A stretch of 64,000 bases of DNA from Tateyamaria omphalii (GCF_014651375.1 NZ_BMWT01000007.1:62001-126000), one strand, 5' to 3'; shown: positions 1-7,587, counted from the first letter of the stretch. Notes: a model not told the origin generated them from the letters alone. Numbers and translations are program-made.

Positions 1-743
1 AGTGCCACGAGAGAAGGCGCTTCGAACGGGTCGCCCTGCCATTGAAAACCGCAGACCACGGTTCCGTCTGGCGCGGCGGAAATATGGCGGAGCGAATTGT
101 GGTGGATGGCGTCCGGTACCTCTGCGAAATCCTTCAGCTCTCCGTCCGTGTCGAACACTGCGAGGTTGGGCCGCATCGTGTCGATATTCAGTTTCGTCCG
201 CCCTGTTGCAGGGTGTGTATGGATGCCACCGTTTGCAACGGCAAGTGCGCCGTTTGGCAGCCGCAGGATTTCGTGAGGACCGATACCGGCCGAGGTAAAT
301 TCACCAATGCGCTTGTACCCTGCGCTTCGGTCCCAGATACCGATGCGGCCCTGTCCCGAGGCGATGTCATTCTCGGGTGTGAAGAGTAGGGTGCCGTCAT
401 CTGAAAAGGCACCATGGCCGTAGAAATGCCGCCCTGTCGGTGTACGGATTGTTCGGATTATGTCGCCGGTGCTGCAATCGACCACCTTGGCAAATGTTCC
501 GGGGCGGCGGGCTATGGCGACCGCCTCGGCCACGTACGGATGGGCTGCTGCAGCGTGGCCACGCGCCGGCAGAGGAACCTGGAACGCGATATCGCCCTGC
601 GTCGTGAGCCCAACCAGCAGGTAGCGTCCGCTTTGATCCATTGCGGCGCTGAGGGCGACAGGGTTTCCGACATCTGCCCACCCCAAAGTGGGTGTGAGCG
701 AAGCCGATGTCAGACCGGCGAGGAAGGCCCGGCGCGACGGCAT
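1..743 (-). CDS. DUF1513 domain protein, C-terminus cut by the window edge
   Basis: The reading frame opens with MPSRRAFLAGLTSASLTPTL and stays open to base 1, so at least 247 residues are present and the C-terminus is missing. The start RRAFLAGL resembles a twin-arginine signal, suggesting periplasmic export. The body shows repeated beta-strand segments with glycine and aspartate turns (for example GHGAFSDDGTLLFTPEN and GPHEILRLPNGALAVANGGI), as in the beta-propeller-like DUF1513 family. Its ATG overlaps the TGA of the upstream imelysin gene by one base, so it is probably the last gene of the DUF1111-imelysin-DUF1513 operon. This trio is common in Alphaproteobacteria and Gammaproteobacteria near iron genes; the biochemical role of DUF1513 is not established. 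Family call fairly sure, function unknown. Confidence 0.8.
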   Translation of the reverse strand, partial: MPSRRAFLAGLTSASLTPTLGWADVGNPVALSAAMDQSGRYLLVGLTTQGDIAFQVPLPARGHAAAAHPYVAEAVAIARRPGTFAKVVDCSTGDIIRTIRTPTGRHFYGHGAFSDDGTLLFTPENDIASGQGRIGIWDRSAGYKRIGEFTSAGIGPHEILRLPNGALAVANGGIHTHPATGRTKLNIDTMRPNLAVFDTDGELKDFAEVPDAIHHNSLRHISAAPDGTVVCGFQWQGDPFEAPSLVA

Positions 744-1711
744 CAGTCGCCGTCGAGTGCGTTGAACCCGGCCGTGATGCCGAGCGGCGTGCCAATGCCG
801 TCAATCACTGCGACCTGAACGGCACGCACTGCTTGTTGCAGCACCTCGATCTTGAAGTGTTGTGCGGGATCAGCCACGCCCGCCAGTGCGGGATCGTTCA
901 AAGCATCTGCCCGACCTTGGGCTTCGGCGAAGGCCGCGCTGATCGGAACGAGGTTGTTGTCGGTCATTGTGGCGGCGAGGCGTTCCAAGGCGGCCAGCTG
1001 CAACTCGATATGCCGGAGAGACCGCTCCGAACGCCACGCTTCAGCGCGGCGGGGCCGTGGACGGTCATACGTTCCCAACGGACGGCCAAGTCGCTGATCG
1101 TGCAAGAATTCCAGGCCGGTCGACAAAGACGTGTAGATGGTACGCTGTGCCTCCAACTCGCTTTGGAACCGGCTGTTTCCATCTTCTCCTGCTGTCAGCA
1201 TGAGTTCCGCAAATGGAGGCCATGCGGTGTTCAGGTCGTCCGCCTTTTGCGCCAGACCTGCGGCAATGGCCTGCGTAAGCTGACATGCATAGTCTGCATC
1301 TGGTTGAGGTTCGAACAACATCCGTTCGAGCGCGGTGAACCCCTGAGCCGCCGCCGACACATCGCCAAACGTTTCGGGCTCTTCCACGATCGGGTCGGCT
1401 TCGGAAGTGAGGCGCGCCAATGCCTTGCCTGTGCTGTTCTTGGGGTCGGGCCAAAACGACATGGAGAGCGTGAGCGCCTGATCTTCCAGCGGGCCGAATT
1501 GGATATGGCTGATGCTGATCCATGCGTCGTAGGCGGCATGGAACGATGAAATCAGCGTGTCCGGCGCGCAGTTTGCCTGGGCTGCGGTGGCCAGTTCTGT
1601 GGTTTCGTCCGCCAGGCGTGCGTAACCGGGAAGGATGTGGTCATTGATGACTGTCTGCACATCGGCGTGTGCAGGCAGGGCAAGAAAGGGGAGGATCAGG
1701 GCAAAGCGCAT
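743..1711 (-). CDS. imelysin family protein (peptidase M75 / IrpA-like), short form
   Basis: A 322-residue exported protein beginning MRFALILPFLALPAHADVQT, a clear signal peptide. I chose the ATG at 1711 because the longer frame would need a TTG inside the preceding gene. The helical body matches the imelysin fold: an early helix with the pattern YARLADETTELATAAQANC and later segments such as FHAAYDAWISISHIQFGPLE and FTALERMLFE (in place of the GxHxxE seen in the longer paralogue at 5331-6590). Imelysins are periplasmic or surface proteins of iron uptake loci, proposed to bind iron or haem; peptidase activity is doubtful in many. It begins one base after the stop of the di-haem gene and its stop overlaps the DUF1513 start, so the three are co-transcribed. 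Confidence 0.85.
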   Translation of the reverse strand: MRFALILPFLALPAHADVQTVINDHILPGYARLADETTELATAAQANCAPDTLISSFHAAYDAWISISHIQFGPLEDQALTLSMSFWPDPKNSTGKALARLTSEADPIVEEPETFGDVSAAAQGFTALERMLFEPQPDADYACQLTQAIAAGLAQKADDLNTAWPPFAELMLTAGEDGNSRFQSELEAQRTIYTSLSTGLEFLHDQRLGRPLGTYDRPRPRRAEAWRSERSLRHIELQLAALERLAATMTDNNLVPISAAFAEAQGRADALNDPALAGVADPAQHFKIEVLQQAVRAVQVAVIDGIGTPLGITAGFNALDGD

Positions 1712-1712
1712 G

Positions 1713-3236
1713 TCAGAGGCTTTCAAGAAAACGAATTAAGGCGGCGCGGTCAGGGGGTGGCATGTTTATCACCGACTGTTTGTGTGGCTCGGCCTCGCCG
1801 CCGTGCCACAGGATGGCTTCCAACAGGTTGCGGGCACGCCCATCGTGCAAGAAGAACGTGTGGCCGGAGACCGTTTCGGTCATGCCAATGCCCCAAAGCG
1901 GCGGCGTGCGCCATTCTTGGCCATTTGCGCGCGCTTCGGGCCGATTGTCGGCCAAGCCGGGACCCATGTCATGCAGAAGCAGGTCGGTATAGGGCCAGAT
2001 CAGTTGAAAGCTTTGTTCGGGCTGACCGTCGAGCCTGTGGGTGACGTGTTTCGGCGTATGGCAGGAGATGCATCCTGTTTCATAGAACATTTGCTTGCCG
2101 CGTAGCACCTGCGGGTCGTCGATGTTGCGGCGGGCAGGGACGCCAAGGTTCGAGGAATAGAATGACACCAATTCAAGGCCGACATCCCCAATCTCGGCAT
2201 CATCATGTGCGGCGGTGTTGCCGTTGGGCGCTGTACGGCATTTGGTCTGCGATTCCGTACAGTCGCCATAGCCCGCGGGGTGCAATGTGGTTGAAATGCC
2301 GATGTCGCCGGAAAATGCGCCTGCCGATTGTTCCCAGACAGAAGGCTTGCCCGCCTTGAGGCCGAAGCGTCCCAGCATTGGCACACCGTATGCGGTGGAC
2401 ATGACGATTTGGGCTTTGCCCGAGATGCCGTCGCCATCCGCGTCATCCGGATCGGCCAATGCGAGAATGTCCGCTGCGGGGATCGCGTCGAGCAGGCCCA
2501 ACCCGATCATCTGTGGCGCCACGCGCGCGCTGAGCATGGCATCCGGATGCAACGGCCCGTAGCCAAGGTTGGTGAGGTCATAGGTGGGGTGTCGGAGGGA
2601 CGCGGTTTCGCCGCCCGAGAGCGCGATGACTTCTTCGGTGTAAATGATCTGCAGCTTAGCTTCTGCAACGATCCCCGCGACGGAGAAATCTTGAATCTGT
2701 CCGCCGTAGTTCGGGTCGGGTTGGGTGGCGATGTAATCGGCGATGTCCTTGGGTGAGGCACCGCCGGGGATGGATACACGCATCAGCATGGATGTTGCGT
2801 TGTCGTCTGGCCCGGCAGGTGGATGACCTCGTCCGTCTTTCAGGTGACAACGTTGGCAGGAACGCGCGTTGAAGAGTGGCCCCAGCCCGTCGGAGGCAAG
2901 CGTGGACGAAGGCGACGACACCCACAGCTTTTTGAACAGGCCGTTGCCGACTTTGAAATCCAGTTCCTTTTCAAAGCTGATGTTGCCCGATGGCTGACTG
3001 AACGCGTTGCGTGTGTCACTGACACGCACGGTTGCCGCCCCGGCAGGATTGTTTTCGAATTGTTCGGCTTCTGTGAAGTCGGTTGTGGGCTGCGTGACGG
3101 CAGCGATACGCTCGGCCTCGGCAGCCGTTCTTGGAATCACAGGCAGGTGCAAGTCCGTGAGTTCGGCCGCTGAAGCGGCGGAAAAAGTCAAAAGTCCGAC
3201 AAGTACAGTCGGGAATGTGCTTGTGATCTTGCTCAT
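1713..3236 (-). CDS. di-haem oxidoreductase family protein (DUF1111, 'thiol oxidoreductase')
   Basis: A 507-residue protein with an N-terminal signal peptide (VLVGLLTFSAASAAE). Two c-type haem motifs are visible: CQRCH at residues 127-131 and CISCH at 389-393. The C-terminal stretch FFLHDGRARNLLEAILWHGG is typical of the DUF1111/MauG-like di-haem family. The protein should be periplasmic with two covalent haems and may act as an electron carrier or peroxidase-like enzyme; the label 'thiol oxidoreductase' in databases rests on weak evidence. It heads the operon with imelysin and DUF1513, a pairing suggesting ferrous or ferric iron handling at the outer face. Only 28 bp separate its ATG from the divergent ORF at 3265, so its promoter must lie in or near that ORF's 5' end. 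Confidence 0.88.
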   Translation of the reverse strand: MSKITSTFPTVLVGLLTFSAASAAELTDLHLPVIPRTAAEAERIAAVTQPTTDFTEAEQFENNPAGAATVRVSDTRNAFSQPSGNISFEKELDFKVGNGLFKKLWVSSPSSTLASDGLGPLFNARSCQRCHLKDGRGHPPAGPDDNATSMLMRVSIPGGASPKDIADYIATQPDPNYGGQIQDFSVAGIVAEAKLQIIYTEEVIALSGGETASLRHPTYDLTNLGYGPLHPDAMLSARVAPQMIGLGLLDAIPAADILALADPDDADGDGISGKAQIVMSTAYGVPMLGRFGLKAGKPSVWEQSAGAFSGDIGISTTLHPAGYGDCTESQTKCRTAPNGNTAAHDDAEIGDVGLELVSFYSSNLGVPARRNIDDPQVLRGKQMFYETGCISCHTPKHVTHRLDGQPEQSFQLIWPYTDLLLHDMGPGLADNRPEARANGQEWRTPPLWGIGMTETVSGHTFFLHDGRARNLLEAILWHGGEAEPHKQSVINMPPPDRAALIRFLESL

Positions 3237-3264
3237 AGCTTATAAATATACTCAGGAATTCATA

Positions 3265-3732
3265 ATGGCGAGGCGATTCATGCCCCGCATCCTTGGAGAG
3301 ACCTGCGACATGGTGCCCTTGCGATTGGATATGGTGACTGAGCCGCGGCCCGTTCGGCCCGTGTCAGCCGAGGCATTTGCCTTTATCAATCATTTGCGTT
3401 TCATGTCGATGTCGTGCCGATCCAAGCCGCGCACCGACTTGTTCGAAGCCTGCGCCTTGTTGCATGTGACCCGCACCGCTTCGCGAGACGCCCATGCCGA
3501 AGCATTGATGCGCTGTTTGAGCCAAGCCGTTGGAAAGCCCGCGCGATTGCATGCGCCGGGAACCCACGAGATGTCTTTTGATGAGACGTGGCTGATACAG
3601 CTTGGCCAAGCTACAGTGCGTCGGGACGAGGCCAGCGTCGGCTTTCTACTGAGGTCGCGCGTGCTGCCGGAACACCGCCGTTTGATCCGGTTTCTGGTGG
3701 GTCGCATTTCAGAGTTTTTTTCTCTGGCTTAG
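3265..3732 (+). CDS. hypothetical protein, unknown family
   Basis: A 155-residue ORF that I do not recognise. The ATG at 3265 has AGGA seven bases upstream; an alternative ATG at 3310, preceded by GGAGAG, would give 140 residues and leave a roomier 73-bp divergent promoter region. There is no signal peptide or membrane helix. The middle contains LFEACALLHVTRTASRDAHA and the end is basic (RSRVLPEHRRLIRFLVGR), consistent with a small cytoplasmic helical protein. Third-position GC is high throughout, which supports coding. Its stop codon lies inside the ICE-like palindrome upstream of dps, so it could share iron-dependent control with its neighbours. Function is not assigned. Confidence 0.6.
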   Translation: MARRFMPRILGETCDMVPLRLDMVTEPRPVRPVSAEAFAFINHLRFMSMSCRSKPRTDLFEACALLHVTRTASRDAHAEALMRCLSQAVGKPARLHAPGTHEMSFDETWLIQLGQATVRRDEASVGFLLRSRVLPEHRRLIRFLVGRISEFFSLA

Positions 3733-3743
3733 AATAATTCTAA
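3729..3743. promoter_or_regulatory. ICE/Irr-box-like palindrome upstream of dps
   Basis: The 15-bp sequence TTAGAATAATTCTAA is a perfect 7+1+7 inverted repeat, 97 bp before the dps start. It closely matches the iron control element (TTTAGAA...TTCTAAA type) bound by Irr in Alphaproteobacteria. Irr represses iron-storage genes at low iron, which fits a ferritin-like Dps downstream. Assignment to Irr is by motif resemblance only. Confidence 0.65.
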
Positions 3744-3839
3744 AAATACCTTGCCTATCTGATCTGGTTGCCTAATTACTATTGGGCAAGCCAGCCAGCA
3801 CCGTGCAAGCCAGCATCATAATCGAAGAGGATTGTAGGG

Positions 3840-4310
3840 ATGACCCAAACAGCTGTTGCGCTGTCCACTGACGCACGCGCCGCGATTGCCGAAGCATTGA
3901 ACCAGTCGGTTGCGGAAACTGCCGTGACGACGATGTTGGCGCAAAATTTCCACTGGAATGTGAAAGGCATGGCCTTTGGCCCACTGCACGACCTGTTTCA
4001 GAAGATTTACGAAGATCATTTTGTTGCACAGGACGATCTGGCCGAACGCATTCGTGCGATAGATGCCCATGCCGAGGGCACGTTGGCCGGTATGATCGCA
4101 CGGTCCAAGGTCAAAGAGCATGAAGGCCACGCGACCGACAAAGAGATGATCAAAATCATGCAGGAAGCTCAGGAAACTCTGGCTGCTACTCTGGCGGGCT
4201 GTGGTGAACTGGCGGCTGAGCATGGCGATACCCTGACCGAGGATCTGTGTATCGCGCGGGGTCAAGAGCATGAGAAATTCGCCTGGTTCCTGCGGTCGCA
4301 TTTGGCCTAA
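3840..4310 (+). CDS. dps: Dps family DNA-binding ferritin-like protein
   Basis: A 156-residue protein of normal Dps length. The signature segment NFHWNVKGMAFGPLHDLFQK followed by a YEDHFVAQDDLAERIRAI-type stretch carries the inter-subunit ferroxidase ligands (His of FHW, His and Asp of LHDLF, and the Asp/Glu of DDLAERI). Dps forms a dodecamer that oxidises ferrous iron with peroxide, stores ferric iron and protects DNA. The N-terminus is short and not lysine-rich, so non-specific DNA binding may be weak. The ATG follows GAGGATTGTAGGG. It is a single-gene unit on the plus strand within otherwise minus-strand iron operons, and the ICE-like box at 3729-3743 suggests iron-responsive control. Confidence 0.95.
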   Translation: MTQTAVALSTDARAAIAEALNQSVAETAVTTMLAQNFHWNVKGMAFGPLHDLFQKIYEDHFVAQDDLAERIRAIDAHAEGTLAGMIARSKVKEHEGHATDKEMIKIMQEAQETLAATLAGCGELAAEHGDTLTEDLCIARGQEHEKFAWFLRSHLA

Positions 4311-4472
4311 GCCACTTGCGATCTGCATAAGGGCAAAGGACGCCACCCAGATTCCCAGCCACCGTATCGGCAGCGAGTTATCAAGGCAGCGACCCAAGCG
4401 GAGGTCAAGCCACGTTCGTGACAGCGGCGGTTGGCTTGACCTTTCTTTTTTGGCGGCGTGTGTAACCCCGCT

Positions 4473-4889
4473 TCAGTTCAGCGGCACGACCGAATTGAAT
4501 GGCGGGGCGAGCCTTACGGCATCGACGCACACGGCCTTATCTTCGAAAGCATTGTCGATCCGGCACGCTCCGATCACCATTTGATAGCTATCCACCTGTG
4601 TTTCCGTGGCAGAGCAAGGGGCGTTCGGGGTTTCGAACATGGCGGATGCCACCGCGCCCGGCGCGACGTTCATGAAGGACGCCCCCTTGGAGCGTCCAAC
4701 CTGCGTATCTCCGACATAGTTGAGGAAAAAGGCATTGATTTCGGTGAGCGTCGTCTCGGTCTGGTTCGTCAATTCGACGGTGATCGTACAGTAGTAGTCG
4801 CGCTTGCCGATATCGGTCAGAGCAAGCTGGTAGTCGGCCAATGCGGGGCTGGCAAAAAGGGCGCTCATAACAATCAATTGACGGAGCAT
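4473..4889 (-). CDS. small exported hypothetical protein
   Basis: A 138-residue protein from the ATG at 4889 (the reading frame extends upstream but the signal peptide starts here: MLRQLIVMSALFASPALAD). The mature part is beta-rich, with LTNQTETTLTEINAFFLNYV and four cysteines (C-T-I-T, PCSAT, GACRID and AVCVD contexts), which could form two disulfides in the periplasm. I do not recognise a named family; it resembles small periplasmic Ig-like or 'tat-independent secreted' unknowns common in Rhodobacteraceae. It lies 23 bp downstream of the DUF1289 gene on the same strand and may be co-transcribed with it. Function unknown. Confidence 0.6.
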   Translation of the reverse strand: MLRQLIVMSALFASPALADYQLALTDIGKRDYYCTITVELTNQTETTLTEINAFFLNYVGDTQVGRSKGASFMNVAPGAVASAMFETPNAPCSATETQVDSYQMVIGACRIDNAFEDKAVCVDAVRLAPPFNSVVPLN

Positions 4890-4912
4890 GGTTTGTCCTA
4901 CCCGTTGAGGGA

Positions 4913-5170
4913 TCAGGCCACATCCCGGATGGCGGCGACCGGCTTGACCTTTTTCTTGAGACATTTGCGCAAATATTCAGGTGCCCAATGGCGGTACTTG
5001 CCCAGGCGGGACTGTTGACCGATCAGCATCTCGACAAAGGCTTTGCGGTGCTTGTCCTTTTTCAATTGCTTGAACATCGATTTCTGAGTTTTGGTCATGG
5101 AACAGCCGATACAATGCCCTTCGCGTTTGAACTTGCACACGTCGATGCAGGGGCTTGGGGTCTTTGCCAT
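4913..5170 (-). CDS. DUF1289 domain-containing protein
   Basis: An 85-residue protein starting MAKTPSPCIDVCKFKREGHC at 5170; the longer frame upstream lacks support. The pattern PCIDVCKF...GHCIGCSMT is the DUF1289 signature, with four cysteines (C8, C12, C20 and C23) spaced like a metal or iron-sulfur ligand set. DUF1289 proteins are small cytoplasmic proteins of unknown function, often annotated as Fe-S-type proteins. The C-terminal half is strongly basic (KKDKHRKAF, RKCLKKKVKP). Its iron-gene neighbours fit a role in metal homeostasis, but that is inference. Confidence 0.85.
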   Translation of the reverse strand: MAKTPSPCIDVCKFKREGHCIGCSMTKTQKSMFKQLKKDKHRKAFVEMLIGQQSRLGKYRHWAPEYLRKCLKKKVKPVAAIRDVA

Positions 5171-5224
5171 CGGAAACCTCGCTGTTGCAGTGCTGAGCTG
5201 GGTATTCAGGTCTTGAATTGCAAC

Positions 5225-5260
5225 GCGCGCACTGGAAACACGGAAACATCCAGTGCGCGC
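5225..5260. repeat. perfect 11-bp inverted repeat (GC-rich hairpin)
   Basis: GCGCGCACTGG (5225-5235) and its exact complement CCAGTGCGCGC (5250-5260) flank a 14-base loop, in the gap between the imelysin stop (5331) and the DUF1289 start (5170). There is no T-tract on either side, so it is not a textbook terminator. It could still attenuate or protect the end of the imelysin transcript. Confidence 0.6.
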
Positions 5261-5330
5261 AATGGCCATCCGGGGATGGCGTTGTGCGCGGCGGGATTTA
5301 GGGAACGCCGCTGCCGCCCACGGGGAGCCG

Positions 5331-6590
5331 TTACTGGAATACGGCGTCAGGGTTGTCGAGGCTGTCGGACCCTTCGAACTCGATGGCGTCTACGCCAAGT
5401 GCGACCACGGCCCGTTCGATAGACCGGGTCTGATCCACCAGCGCGTCGACAGCACCCATGATCAGGGCCTCGCCCGCATCGTTGCCACGTTCAAGCATCA
5501 TGTCATAGGCGAAACCGGCTTCGGCGGCCGTTTTCATTTCCGACATCTCCAGCATGGTTGCATCCAGCTTGGCGCGCAGTTCGGTATCGACGCGTGCATC
5601 GGTGGCCGCGACCAGCGATGACAAGCTTTCGCCGGAAACGATGGTGCCATCAATGGATGTATAGCTGCCCAGATAGACGTTGCGGATGCCCAGTGCGTCG
5701 TAGAAGTGGCTGTTGTGTGTGTTGTCCGAGAAGCAATCATGCTCTTCTTCGGGATCGTTCAACAGCACGCCAAGGCGCATCCTTTCACCGGCCTGTTCGC
5801 CATAGGACAGAGAGCCCATGCCGGTCAGGATGGTGCTGATGCCCGCGTTTTCGTCTGCGGTCAGTTGGGTGCGAGCGTCCCCGCCGTCCTGCCATTGCGC
5901 CACCATCCATTCCAGGTCGGACACCAGCAGCTCCGTTGCTGCGGTCAGATAGTCGGCGCGGCGGTCGCAGTTCCCGCCTGTGCATGCGTCGCCCGCGGCG
6001 TAGTCTGTCCAGGGGCGGTTGCCTGCACCTGCATCGTGGCCATTCAGATCTTGACCCCAAAGCAGAAATTCGATGGCGTGGTAGCCGGTGGCCACATTTG
6101 ATTCCACACCATCGGCTTCGTGCAACGCCTCTTCGAGCAGTTCCGGTGTGATGTCCGAGGCATCAACCGTCTCGCCCGACAATGTGAAGGTCGGGTTCGC
6201 CACGACATTCAGCACGGCATATTCATTTTCGTCCGTGGCCCCGCCATAGGAGGCGTCGACATAGTCGATCAGCCCTTCATCGAGCGGCCAAGCGTTTACC
6301 TTGCCTTCCCAATCATCGACGATCGCATTGCCGAAGCGATAGACCTCTGTCTGCTGGTAGGGCACGCGTGCGGCCAGCCACGCTTGCTTGGCATCTTCCA
6401 GCGCTTCAGCCGAGGGGGTTGCCGTGAGTGTATTGACGGCGGCGAGCAAGGATTGCGCTGTTGTCAGGCTGTCGCTGTATTTTGCAAGCGCAATGTCTGC
6501 ATAATTGTCGAGAACAGCAGCTTTGTCCGCGATGGCGGGGGCGGCTGCCAATAGCACTGTCCCGAGTGCCGTTGTTATTGTTAGTTTCAT
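5331..6590 (-). CDS. imelysin family protein (IrpA-like), long form
   Basis: A 419-residue exported protein with signal peptide MKLTITTALGTVLLAAAPAIAD. The imelysin signature GYHAIEFLLWG (GxHxxE) is intact, followed by a cysteine-containing region (GDACTGGNCDRR), and an early segment AWLAARVPYQQTEVYRF is typical of the IrpA/imelysin-like insulin-cleaving family. Such proteins sit in the periplasm or on the surface and are induced by iron limitation; direct iron binding has been proposed. It is the last gene of a minus-strand operon with a small Cys-rich peptide, HemP and an unknown protein, 32 bp after the preceding stop. It is about 100 residues longer than the imelysin at 743-1711 and is the canonical member. 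Confidence 0.92.
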   Translation of the reverse strand: MKLTITTALGTVLLAAAPAIADKAAVLDNYADIALAKYSDSLTTAQSLLAAVNTLTATPSAEALEDAKQAWLAARVPYQQTEVYRFGNAIVDDWEGKVNAWPLDEGLIDYVDASYGGATDENEYAVLNVVANPTFTLSGETVDASDITPELLEEALHEADGVESNVATGYHAIEFLLWGQDLNGHDAGAGNRPWTDYAAGDACTGGNCDRRADYLTAATELLVSDLEWMVAQWQDGGDARTQLTADENAGISTILTGMGSLSYGEQAGERMRLGVLLNDPEEEHDCFSDNTHNSHFYDALGIRNVYLGSYTSIDGTIVSGESLSSLVAATDARVDTELRAKLDATMLEMSEMKTAAEAGFAYDMMLERGNDAGEALIMGAVDALVDQTRSIERAVVALGVDAIEFEGSDSLDNPDAVFQ

Positions 6591-6622
6591 AGGTGGCTTC
6601 CCTTAAGATTCTTCTTGGTGCG

Positions 6623-7093
6623 TTAATGCAGACGCACTTCGTTGGGCGCGTTTGCGGGTGAAAACGGTTTGTGGATGTGCCGTATCGCTGTGCCGACTTC
6701 TCCAGCCATAAGGGCAATATGTTCGGCGTGTGCCGGCCCTGAAAGCAGTGTGGCAATGAGCGCTGCGTCGTTCAGGTGCCCATCAGAGGCTGTGCGGACG
6801 AGGTGCAAAAAGACGCATTCATCTGATCCAACACAATTGCACCCAACTTCGTGTCGGACGAGGGGTCTGGATGCTGTGCGGATGATTTTGCTCAGCAGGC
6901 TTTCAAAGGTCTGCCACGCGCGATCGGCTTCGGCTTCCTGAAACGCGTTGTAGTAGTCTTGGCGTGCTTGGGATTTCCCGGCAGGCCCTTCGCACCATAG
7001 TCGCAAATTCAGAACGAGATTGGCTTCCCACTCGTCCATACGATTGAGGGCTGCAACGGCTGCACCCCCGCGGGCGTTGTATGGGTTGGTCAT
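6623..7093 (-). CDS. hypothetical protein in the hemP operon
   Basis: A 156-residue soluble protein, mostly helical, with no signal peptide. A central cysteine cluster (GCNCVGSDEC) and several histidines (HLVRTASDGHLND, AEHIALMAGE, AIRHIHK) could bind metal or haem. Its ATG overlaps the hemP stop as ATGA, showing tight coupling. I know no characterised homologue; comparable ORFs occur beside hemP in Rhodobacteraceae, so a role in haem or iron trafficking is reasonable, but that is inference from context. Confidence 0.75.
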   Translation of the reverse strand: MTNPYNARGGAAVAALNRMDEWEANLVLNLRLWCEGPAGKSQARQDYYNAFQEAEADRAWQTFESLLSKIIRTASRPLVRHEVGCNCVGSDECVFLHLVRTASDGHLNDAALIATLLSGPAHAEHIALMAGEVGTAIRHIHKPFSPANAPNEVRLH

Positions 7094-7263
7094 TTTGTGA
7101 GGATCAGCTTGCCGGCGCGCGTGATGCGCAAGTAGTAGATTTGGCCGTCCAGCACGATGGATGCTTGTACACCGTCCCTGATCAGATCACGCGCATCGTA
7201 GGTGTCGATTTTCTGAGGTTCTGGTGTGGTGGTTGTGTTCGGGACTTGTGTCATCGCATTCAT
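7090..7263 (-). CDS. hemP: hemin uptake protein HemP
   Basis: This 57-residue ORF is too short to be obvious by length but has the HemP signature: YDARDLIRDG near residue 22 followed by IVLDGQIYYLRITRAGKLIL to the end. HemP/HmuP proteins are small regulators or accessory factors of haem uptake; in rhizobia HmuP is needed to activate haem-receptor expression. The ATG at 7263 overlaps the stop of the preceding small ORF (ATGA), and the HemP stop overlaps the ATG of the 6623-7093 gene in the same way. A later in-frame ATG (residue 4) is possible. The family match is strong despite the size. Confidence 0.9.
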   Translation of the reverse strand: MNAMTQVPNTTTTPEPQKIDTYDARDLIRDGVQASIVLDGQIYYLRITRAGKLILTK

Positions 7264-7412
7264 GTCGCCTGCTCCAGATGATCAAGCATGCATTCAAGGC
7301 ACTGATCTAAGTCGTAGAGCCCAAGGAAGGCCCCCATGAGCAGTTCTTGGCGGCATGGCTTGTCACAGCACCTGCGGGCCTCTTCGCGTTTGCTTTTGTG
7401 TCGTCTCACCAT
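7260..7412 (-). CDS. 50-residue cysteine-rich peptide heading the hemP operon
   Basis: Reading the minus strand from 7412 gives a 50-codon ORF with a near-perfect Shine-Dalgarno (AGGAGGTGA, three bases before the ATG). It begins MVRRHKSKREEARRCCDKPC and ends QCLECMLDHLEQAT. Five cysteines at 15, 16, 20, 38 and 41 form a CCxxxC-17-CxxC pattern that could hold zinc, iron-sulfur or haem. Its stop overlaps the hemP start (ATGA). The strong ribosome site, coupling and metal-like cysteine spacing support a real gene; I do not recognise a family. It could be a leader peptide or a metal-sensing partner of HemP. Confidence 0.7.
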   Translation of the reverse strand: MVRRHKSKREEARRCCDKPCRQELLMGAFLGLYDLDQCLECMLDHLEQAT

Positions 7413-7495
7413 GTCTCACCTCCTGTTGGGTCAGCGGTGTCCGGGCTGCCCAAAACTGGGTGGCTGAGACTCATTGCAGATATGTTGATTGTTTT

Positions 7496-7518
7496 TGTCG
7501 GATACGTCAATCCTGACA
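7496..7518. promoter_or_regulatory. imperfect palindrome in the hemP operon promoter region
   Basis: TGTCGGAT (7496-7503) and ATCCTGACA (7510-7518) are inverted repeats with one bulged base, separated by six bases. They lie about 85 bp upstream of the first ORF of the hemP operon and overlap a minus-strand TTGACG that could be a -35 element. This is a plausible operator for an iron regulator, but no known consensus is matched with confidence. Confidence 0.35.
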
Positions 7519-7529
7519 ATTACTGTAAG

Positions 7530-7560
7530 AAAAGAAAAAGGCGCGGTGAACAGCCGCGCC
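7530..7560 (-). terminator. Rho-independent terminator after the iron-binding protein gene
   Basis: On the minus strand GGCGCGG, a seven-base loop, and CCGCGCC form a perfect stem (7540-7560), followed directly by TTTTTCTTTTC. It starts 27 bp after the stop codon of the ferric-iron binding protein and separates that gene from the hemP operon. Confidence 0.9.
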
Positions 7561-7587
7561 TCTCCATTTTTTCGCCTGTGAGCGGAA

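Noticed and set aside
743-1549. 280-codon plus-strand frame opposite the short imelysin
   Set aside because: Starts outside any promoter-like region and overlaps the imelysin gene fully; no recognisable domain.
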